5,478 nt of DNA. Source: an uncultured Terriglobus sp. Lineage in GTDB: Bacteria; Acidobacteriota; Terriglobia; Terriglobales; Acidobacteriaceae. The notes below the pieces were generated by a model. That model was not told the origin of the DNA. It ran no database searches and was given only the letters and a program-made list of their open reading frames with translations. Shown here in pieces: positions 1 to 3,530 of this stretch. The position numbers were made by a program, and so were the translations under genes. Numbering within the stretch: position 1 is the stretch's first letter; every line of letters starts with the position of its first letter. Where the stretch lies: contig CALMAP010000165.1 in NCBI GenBank assembly GCA_937859825.1, forward strand, positions 8,608-14,085, read 5' to 3'.

Positions 1-467
1 CTGCATGGGCGCTTGCGCCTGTGCTGCTGGCGATCGTCGTGGTGGATGGCCGGCAGACGTTGCGCTATGTTCGGCACCCGGAATACAGCTTCCAAACGGC
101 AGCGAACGAGATCGAACGGGTCGTCGAGTCTGAACCTGCGCACAGTCACACCGTGCTCTCCATATCGGGCAGCGATCTTTCGCTGATGACGGGCCTGCCG
201 TCCATCTGTGACGACTTCGGCACCATGGAGCTGGAGGACCGCATCGCTGCCTACCGCCCCGGCTGGTTTGTGGCCTGGAACTACGTGGAAGACGACAAAA
301 TGGAAGCGCTCTCCAGGTTCTACAAGCTCACCCGGGTGGCCGAGTTTGCCGCGATGGATGATCCGGACCGCAACCTGATGATCGTGTACCGGCTTGACTC
401 CAAGCAGGGAATCCAGCCGAAAAAGCGTCGTACGCGACGAAATTCACTTGTAAGCCCGGCAGGTTGA
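1..467 (+). CDS. C-terminal part of a polytopic membrane protein, probably a GT-C (family 39-like) glycosyltransferase
   Basis: The reading frame is open from the left edge (first complete codon at position 3) to TGA at 465-467, so the gene starts outside the window and only 154 C-terminal residues are visible. The fragment opens with a hydrophobic stretch (residues 2-14, APVLLAIVVV) that looks like the end of the last membrane helix. A soluble alpha/beta-looking domain follows, with a buried strand (HTVLSIS, about 47-53), a GLPSICDDFG segment (64-73), RPGWFVAWN (85-93) and a final strand NLMIVYRLD (124-132). The last 20 residues are basic (KKRRTRR). A membrane core followed by a small extracytoplasmic domain is typical of lipid-linked-sugar-dependent glycosyltransferases related to family 39, which act on the outer face of the inner membrane. 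The catalytic N-terminal loops are outside the window, so donor and acceptor cannot be named. It runs in the same direction as rplM but ends 243 nt before it, and is probably a separate transcription unit. An unrelated membrane protein with a periplasmic tail remains possible. Confidence 0.6.
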   Translation, partial: AWALAPVLLAIVVVDGRQTLRYVRHPEYSFQTAANEIERVVESEPAHSHTVLSISGSDLSLMTGLPSICDDFGTMELEDRIAAYRPGWFVAWNYVEDDKMEALSRFYKLTRVAEFAAMDDPDRNLMIVYRLDSKQGIQPKKRRTRRNSLVSPAG

Positions 468-652
468 GTCCCGGACATTTCCTGATTATCCTGAAGACTC
501 GCGCAGACCTGTGTCTGCCGCCCTGTGCCGTGTTCCTGCCGGGTGGTGGCTGGGTTGTGTGGTGGTGATGCGGGATTGCCGGATGCGCCTTTAGGTTGGC
601 GGCCGGGCTCAGATCGCACAGAACTCCCACTCAGACGTTATGGATGAGGCCA

Positions 653-681
653 TTGCTGGCCCTTCCACGTGCGCGTATGAC
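653..681 (+). promoter_or_regulatory. Candidate sigma-70-type promoter for rplM-rpsI
   Basis: TTGCTG (653-658) and TATGAC (676-681) are separated by 17 nt. They match the TTGACA/TATAAT consensus at 3-4 positions each. Transcription would begin near 688, leaving a leader of only about 23 nt before the rplM ATG. The match is weak and other hexamers in the 243-nt spacer could serve, so this is a suggestion rather than a firm call. Confidence 0.27.
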
Positions 682-699
682 TTTAGTTGCGTTACGAGT

Positions 700-703
700 G
701 GAG
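700..703 (+). promoter_or_regulatory. Ribosome binding site that fixes the rplM start
   Basis: GGAG lies 7 nt before ATG at 711. An in-frame TTG at 687 would add eight residues (ending VP before MSTF) but sits upstream of this site and has no Shine-Dalgarno of its own, so 711 is preferred. Confidence 0.7.
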
Positions 704-710
704 TGTACCG

Positions 711-1145
711 ATGTCGACGTTTGTTCCAAGTTCGAAAGACCTGAACCGCAAGTGGTTCGTGGTGGACGCCAGCGGAAAGACCCTGGGCCGTCTGGCCAGC
801 GGTGCCGCACGTGTGCTGACCGGCAAGAATAATCCGCAGTACACGCCGTACATCGATACTGGCGACCACGTTGTCGTGATCAATGCCGAAAAGATCGTGC
901 TGACCGGCATGAAGGCACAGCAGAAGCTCTATCGCCGCTACACCGGCTTCCCCGGCGGCCTGCGTGAAGAAGAGTTCACGAAGCTGCTCGTCCGCAAGCC
1001 GGAAGCGATCCTGGAAGAGGCAATCAAGGGCATGTTGCCGAAGAGCAAGATGGGCCGCCAGATGGCCACCAAGCTCAAGGTCTATCGCGGTGACAAACAT
1101 CCGCACGAGGCGCAGCAGCCCCAGCCGCTGGAAATTACGGCGTAA
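711..1145 (+). CDS. rplM: 50S ribosomal protein L13
   Basis: A 144-residue protein, close to the 142 of the E. coli protein. L13 is a large-subunit protein that binds 23S rRNA early in assembly. Family hallmarks are all present: the N-terminal strand KWFVVDASGKTLGRLAS (14-30), the nucleic-acid-facing segment GKNNPQYTPYIDTGDHVVVINA (38-59, quoted here only to orient), the KIVLTG strand (61-66), YTGFPGGLR (77-85), and the diagnostic C-terminal block GMLPKSKMGRQMATKLKVY (107-125) followed by GDKHPHEAQQP (127-137). The protein is complete and ends ITA-stop. ATG at 711 is chosen because GGAG precedes it by 7 nt and MSTFVPSSKD aligns with the usual N-terminus; an in-frame TTG at 687 is less likely. 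It is the first gene of the L13-S9 pair, 25 nt ahead of rpsI. In E. coli, L13 represses its own operon by binding the rplM leader; whether that happens here cannot be read from this leader. Confidence 0.97.
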   Translation: MSTFVPSSKDLNRKWFVVDASGKTLGRLASGAARVLTGKNNPQYTPYIDTGDHVVVINAEKIVLTGMKAQQKLYRRYTGFPGGLREEEFTKLLVRKPEAILEEAIKGMLPKSKMGRQMATKLKVYRGDKHPHEAQQPQPLEITA

Positions 1146-1170
1146 CCGGTTCGAGAAGGAAGAGAAGAGA

Positions 1171-1566
1171 ATGGCAGATTTGGTGCAGTACTACGGAACG
1201 GGTCGCCGCAAGTCGGCGATTGCACGTGTGTTTCTTCGCCCCGGCAGCGGCAACTTTTCGGTAAACGGCAAGACGCTTGAAGTCTACTTCGTGACCGCAC
1301 AGCAGCGCGCAGCCGCGAAGCGGACGCTCGAAACCGCCAGCGTTGCGAGTGAATTCGATGTGATCACGACGGTGAAGGGCGGCGGTGTAACTGCGCAGTC
1401 TGACGCTGTCAAGATGGGCATCGCCCGCGCCCTGCTCGAGTTCAACCCCGAACTCCGCAAGACTCTCAAGGCTGACAATCTGCTGGTCCGTGACGCTCGC
1501 ATGAAGGAGCGCAAGAAGTACGGTCAGAAGGGTGCCCGCAAGCGCTTCCAGTTCTCCAAGCGGTAG
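1171..1566 (+). CDS. rpsI: 30S ribosomal protein S9
   Basis: A 131-residue protein, essentially the standard S9 length. S9 sits in the head of the small subunit, and its C-terminal tail reaches the P-site tRNA. The N-terminal YYGTGRRKSAIARVFLRPG (7-25) and the family signature GGGVTAQSDAVKMGIARAL (70-88) are intact. The basic tail from about 109 on (KERKKYGQKGARKRFQFSKR, 112-131) ends in the universal SKR that contacts tRNA. The segment after VNGK is VYFVTAQQRAAAKRTLE (38-54) rather than the YFxRETxRMVxRQPLE seen in proteobacteria; I recall this variant from acidobacterial S9. ATG at 1171 has AAGGA at 1156-1160, 10 nt upstream. The frame stays open upstream through rplM, but that stretch is an out-of-frame shadow of L13. 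It follows rplM by 25 nt, as in most bacteria, and the two are surely co-transcribed. Confidence 0.97.
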   Translation: MADLVQYYGTGRRKSAIARVFLRPGSGNFSVNGKTLEVYFVTAQQRAAAKRTLETASVASEFDVITTVKGGGVTAQSDAVKMGIARALLEFNPELRKTLKADNLLVRDARMKERKKYGQKGARKRFQFSKR

Positions 1567-1573
1567 TGGGCTC

Positions 1574-1591
1574 TGCTCGCTTCGGCGAGTG
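1574..1591 (+). promoter_or_regulatory. UUCG-tetraloop hairpin just after the rpsI stop
   Basis: CTCGC (1576-1580), loop TTCG (1581-1584) and GCGAG (1585-1589) form a perfect 5-bp stem, extended by two G-U pairs. C(UUCG)G is an exceptionally stable RNA tetraloop. It starts 8 nt after the rpsI stop and is not followed by a T-tract, so it is more likely a 3'-end stabiliser or processing boundary of the rplM-rpsI message than a classical terminator. Confidence 0.45.
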
Positions 1592-1610
1592 CTGTAAGGC
1601 AGAAATTGCG

Positions 1611-1640
1611 GCGCGCGATGTCTTTACCGCCATCGCGCGC
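1611..1640. repeat. Perfect 10-bp inverted repeat in the rpsI-rpsB spacer
   Basis: GCGCGCGATG (1611-1620) and CATCGCGCGC (1631-1640) are exact reverse complements around a 10-nt loop. As RNA the stem extends outward (with two G-U pairs) to about 1607/1644. No T-run follows, so rho-independent termination is unlikely. As DNA the half-sites are 20 bp centre to centre, two helical turns, which would suit a dimeric regulator. It overlaps the candidate rpsB promoter. Confidence 0.6.
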
Positions 1641-1652
1641 TGTACCGATAAA
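1623..1652 (+). promoter_or_regulatory. Candidate promoter for rpsB-tsf
   Basis: TTTACC (1623-1628) and GATAAA (1647-1652) are separated by 18 nt and each match consensus at 4 of 6 positions. Transcription would begin near 1659, giving a leader of about 70 nt that contains the structured element at 1683-1711. The -35 element lies in the loop of the 10-bp inverted repeat. A separate promoter would explain why rpsB is 164 nt from rpsI when rplM and rpsI are only 25 nt apart. No experiment backs this. Confidence 0.33.
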
Positions 1653-1682
1653 CTCTCGGAGTTCAAATCTCCCAGAAGAACG

Positions 1683-1711
1683 GGATCAATCCCGGCCTGA
1701 TCCGCCGGGAT
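1683..1711 (+). promoter_or_regulatory. Structured rpsB leader, candidate S2 autoregulatory element
   Basis: ATCCCGGC (1689-1696) pairs perfectly with GCCGGGAT (1704-1711) around a 7-nt loop. Part of that loop (TGATCC, 1698-1703) is also the exact complement of GGATCA (1683-1688), immediately upstream of the stem. The helices interleave, so they are either alternatives or, if trimmed, parts of a compact pseudoknot. The element ends 8 nt before the Shine-Dalgarno. In E. coli, S2 represses rpsB-tsf through the rpsB leader; equivalence here is inferred from position only. Confidence 0.4.
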
Positions 1712-1719
1712 GCCAAAGC

Positions 1720-1725
1720 AAGGAG
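1720..1725 (+). promoter_or_regulatory. Ribosome binding site that fixes the rpsB start
   Basis: AAGGAG lies 5 nt before ATG at 1731. An in-frame ATG at 1710 would add seven residues, but it lies upstream of this site and inside the leader hairpin, so 1731 is the start. Confidence 0.8.
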
Positions 1726-1730
1726 CCATC

Positions 1731-2660
1731 ATGGCATCGATCACAATGAAGGAGTTGCTGGAAGCTGGCGTACATTTCGGCCACCAGACCAAGCGCTGGA
1801 ACCCGAAGATGAAGGAGTATATCTTCGGCGAGCGCAACGGTATTTACATCATCGACCTGCAGAAGACGTTGAAGATGTTTAAGGAAGCGTCGAAGTTCGT
1901 GACGGACATGACCGCCGCGGGCAAGCTGGTGCTTTTTGTGGGCACCAAGCGCCAGGCGCAGGACGCGGTTGCCGAAGAGGCGAATCGTGCAGGCATGCCG
2001 TACATCAACTCCCGCTGGCTCGGTGGTCTGCTGACCAACTGGATCACGGTACAGAAGTCGGTAAAGCGCCTTGCCGAGCTCGACGAAATGGCTGTCGATG
2101 GCCGTTTCGAGCTGATGACCAAGAAAGAAGTCATTAAGCTGGAGCGCGAGCGCAAGCACCTGAACACCAATCTCGCCGGTATCAAAAACATGCGCCGCCT
2201 GCCTGACGCGCTCTTCGTGATCGACTCGAACAACGAAGCCATTGCGGTCGCCGAAGCCCGCAAACTTGGCATTCCCGTTGTCGCCGTTGTCGATACGAAC
2301 TGCGATCCGACTGTGGTTGATTACGTGATCCCCGGCAACGATGATGCGCTGCGCGCGATCCGGCTTTTCACTACCAAGATTGCCGATTCGGCGTTTGAAG
2401 GTGTGCAGATGATCGGCGACAAGAGCATCCAGCAGGAGTACGCAGACGTCACGCCGATCGTAACGGAGCAGCACTTTATCGGTCTCGAGGACGAAGAGGG
2501 TGCTACGCCCGAGGTGCAGGAGTCCAATCCTGTTGCGACCGCTGAAGCCGAACAGGCAGACGAGACTGTCGATCTGGAAGCGGTTCTTGGCGGCGGCATC
2601 AAGCACATGCCCGCGAGCGACACCGAGATTGAGCCGGAGCCTGTTGCCGCCCAGGCATAA
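1731..2660 (+). CDS. rpsB: 30S ribosomal protein S2 with extended acidic C-terminus
   Basis: A 309-residue protein; E. coli S2 has 241. S2 binds late to the small subunit between head and body, and helps recruit S1 in proteobacteria. Both family signatures are seen: MKELLEAGVHFGHQTKRWNP (6-25) and PDALFVIDSNNEAIAVAEA (158-176). Other core blocks are RNGIYIIDLQKT (35-46), LFVGTKRQAQ (68-77), YINSRWLGGLLTN (91-103) and the IPVVAVVDTNCDP strand (181-193). The conserved core ends near residue 225. The roughly 80-residue tail is strongly acidic: from 252 to the end there is only one lysine (K291) among many Glu and Asp. Within it is DLEAVLGGGIKHMP (281-294), which looks like a small conserved motif rather than random linker. 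ATG at 1731 is set by AAGGAG 5 nt upstream. It follows rpsI by 164 nt and precedes tsf by 143 nt. A long frame on the opposite strand across this gene is a codon-bias shadow. Confidence 0.97.
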   Translation: MASITMKELLEAGVHFGHQTKRWNPKMKEYIFGERNGIYIIDLQKTLKMFKEASKFVTDMTAAGKLVLFVGTKRQAQDAVAEEANRAGMPYINSRWLGGLLTNWITVQKSVKRLAELDEMAVDGRFELMTKKEVIKLERERKHLNTNLAGIKNMRRLPDALFVIDSNNEAIAVAEARKLGIPVVAVVDTNCDPTVVDYVIPGNDDALRAIRLFTTKIADSAFEGVQMIGDKSIQQEYADVTPIVTEQHFIGLEDEEGATPEVQESNPVATAEAEQADETVDLEAVLGGGIKHMPASDTEIEPEPVAAQA

Positions 2661-2685
2661 GCGACTCAGACGTAACGTTCACACG

Positions 2686-2728
2686 GAGCGTGGCCGCCTG
2701 GGTTTCGGCGTCCACGCTCTTTGTGTGT
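2686..2728 (+). terminator. Hairpin plus U-rich stretch between rpsB and tsf, possible attenuator
   Basis: GAGCGTGG (2686-2693) pairs with CCACGCTC (2712-2719). After a single mismatch, CGCC (2695-2698) pairs with GGCG (2707-2710) around an 8-nt loop. TTTGTGTGT (2720-2728) follows. This is a 12-bp GC-rich hairpin with an imperfect U-tract, the form of a leaky intrinsic terminator. It could lower tsf transcription relative to rpsB; the hairpin could equally mark RNA processing or stabilise the rpsB 3' end. Confidence 0.45.
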
Positions 2729-2740
2729 CAAGGCATTCAT

Positions 2741-2758
2741 CCCTTACTCATGTGAGGG
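2741..2758 (+). promoter_or_regulatory. Hairpin covering a Shine-Dalgarno-like sequence upstream of tsf
   Basis: CCCTTAC (2741-2747) pairs with GTGAGGG (2752-2758) around the tetraloop TCAT; one of the seven pairs is G-U. The right arm contains GAGGG (2754-2758), which is spaced 6 nt from an in-frame ATG at 2765, an alternative start for tsf 39 nt upstream of the family-typical one. If that start is used, the hairpin would hide its ribosome binding site. Confidence 0.4.
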
Positions 2759-2803
2759 TGTTATATGAAACGCACGCAAACCACGTGCAGAGAGAGAAGC
2801 GAA

Positions 2804-3472
2804 ATGGCAACCACAGAAGCACCCGTAAAAGTTGACGCAAAGCTGGTGAAGGAACTACGCGAGAAGAGCGGCGCACCCATGGGCGACTGCCTCAAGGCGC
2901 TTCAGGAGGCCAAGGGCGACATGGAAGAGGCGTTCGTCGTGCTGCGCAAGCGCGGCATGGCGTCGGCAGCCAAGAAGGCCTCCCGCTCTACTAACGAGGG
3001 CGCGGTCGGCACCTACATCCATGCCGGTGGCAAGATCGGCGTTCTGCTCGAACTAAACTGCGAGTCCGACTTCGTCGCCCGCACCGAAGACTTCCAGGAC
3101 CTCTTGCGGGACATCGCCATGCACATCGCCGCCGCTGACCCGCGCTACGTCTCGAAGGAAGAAGTCACCTCTGACGATCTGGACCGCGAGCGTGACGTAT
3201 TCAAGGCGCAGGCGCTTGCCACCGGCAAGAAGCCGGAGTTCGTCGACAAGATCGTGGACGGCAAGATGGGCAAGTTCTACGAGGAAGTCTGCTTGCTGGA
3301 GCAGCCCTTCATCAAGGAGCAGTCCCAGACTGTGAAGCAGTTGATCGCAACCAAGGTCGGCAAGTTGGGCGAGAACATCTCCGTGCGCCGCTTTGCCCGC
3401 TTCAAGGTAGGCGATCCCAACTTTACCGTGGCTCAGGTAAAGCTGCAGGAAGCCGCACCGGAAGAGGCATAG
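2804..3472 (+). CDS. tsf: Translation elongation factor Ts (short form)
   Basis: EF-Ts is the cytosolic GDP-GTP exchange factor that recycles EF-Tu. The protein has 222 residues from ATG 2804, against about 283 in E. coli and 196 in Thermus thermophilus. The N-terminal UBA-like domain spans about 10-52, with signature 1 as LREKSGAPMGDCLKAL (18-33). Signature 2 is ELNCESDFVARTE (83-95); D89 and F90 are the pair that in E. coli enter EF-Tu near the nucleotide-Mg site, and the usual preceding Thr is Ser88. The C-terminal part keeps GKKPEFVDKIVDGKM (141-155), LLEQPFIK (164-171) and GENISVRRFARF (189-200). The length implies that part of the E. coli core and coiled-coil region is missing, which in Thermus goes with a dimer. 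ATG 2804 matches the family start (MATTEAPVKVDAKLVKEL) but has only a weak AGAGAGA upstream. An in-frame ATG at 2765 with GAGGG would add MKRTQTTCRERSE. It is the last gene of the cluster; pyrH does not follow. Confidence 0.95.
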   Translation: MATTEAPVKVDAKLVKELREKSGAPMGDCLKALQEAKGDMEEAFVVLRKRGMASAAKKASRSTNEGAVGTYIHAGGKIGVLLELNCESDFVARTEDFQDLLRDIAMHIAAADPRYVSKEEVTSDDLDRERDVFKAQALATGKKPEFVDKIVDGKMGKFYEEVCLLEQPFIKEQSQTVKQLIATKVGKLGENISVRRFARFKVGDPNFTVAQVKLQEAAPEEA

Positions 3473-3492
3473 TTTCTTCGTTCAAAATGCAA

Positions 3493-3526
3493 AACGCCCG
3501 GATCTCGAGATCCGGGCGTTCTTTTT
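3493..3526. terminator. Bidirectional intrinsic terminator between tsf and the convergent membrane-protein gene
   Basis: Positions 3493-3520 are a perfect 28-bp palindrome: AACGCCCGGATCTC (3493-3506) is followed directly by its reverse complement. As RNA it forms a 12-bp stem with a TCGA loop. On the plus strand CTTTTTGTCTT follows (T-run 3522-3526). On the minus strand the hairpin is followed by TTTTGCATTTT, so it can stop transcription from both sides. It begins 20 nt after the tsf stop, and the opposing gene ends at 3531, so the two genes share it. Confidence 0.93.
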
Positions 3527-3530
3527 GTCT

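Larger units (their letters stand above)
468..710 (+). other. Gene-free spacer and 5' leader of rplM
   Basis: No convincing gene is seen here on either strand; the overlapping minus-strand frames lack family features. It contains a 6-bp hairpin (GCAGAC 503-508 / GTCTGC 513-518, loop CTGT) without a T-tract, a G-rich run at 541-573, and a weak promoter candidate at 653-681. A 9-bp inverted repeat pairs the last codons of the upstream gene (CCCGGCAGG, 455-463) with 535-543 (CCTGCCGGG). No clear intrinsic terminator for the upstream gene is visible. The final bases carry the rplM ribosome binding site. Confidence 0.6.

Noticed and set aside
596..832. Short plus-strand frame across the rplM leader and gene start
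   Set aside because: It overlaps the L13 start in another frame, has no ribosome binding site, and encodes low-complexity Arg/Pro-rich sequence.
609..1106. Minus-strand frame opposite rplM
   Set aside because: It overlaps the certain L13 gene almost entirely and has no family features; an antisense shadow.
964..1170. Upstream in-frame extension of rpsI into rplM
   Set aside because: The added residues are an Arg/Ser-rich out-of-frame reading of L13. S9 begins with the canonical MADLVQYYGTGRRKS at 1171, behind a Shine-Dalgarno.
1658..1672. tRNA T-arm-like element (GGAG-TTCAAAT-CTCC)
   Set aside because: The 7-nt loop TTCAAAT and 4-bp stem resemble a T-arm, but no matching acceptor, D or anticodon arms are placed correctly around it, so it is not a tRNA or a recognisable relic.
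1686..2606. Long open frame (306 codons) on the minus strand opposite rpsB
   Set aside because: It is the antisense of a certain S2 gene, has no recognisable domain, and its composition follows from S2 codon bias.
2720..2766. Promoter for tsf in the rpsB-tsf spacer
   Set aside because: TTGTGT at 2721-2726 has only TTACTC at proper spacing, and TTATAT at 2761-2766 has no -35 partner, so no credible promoter could be assigned.
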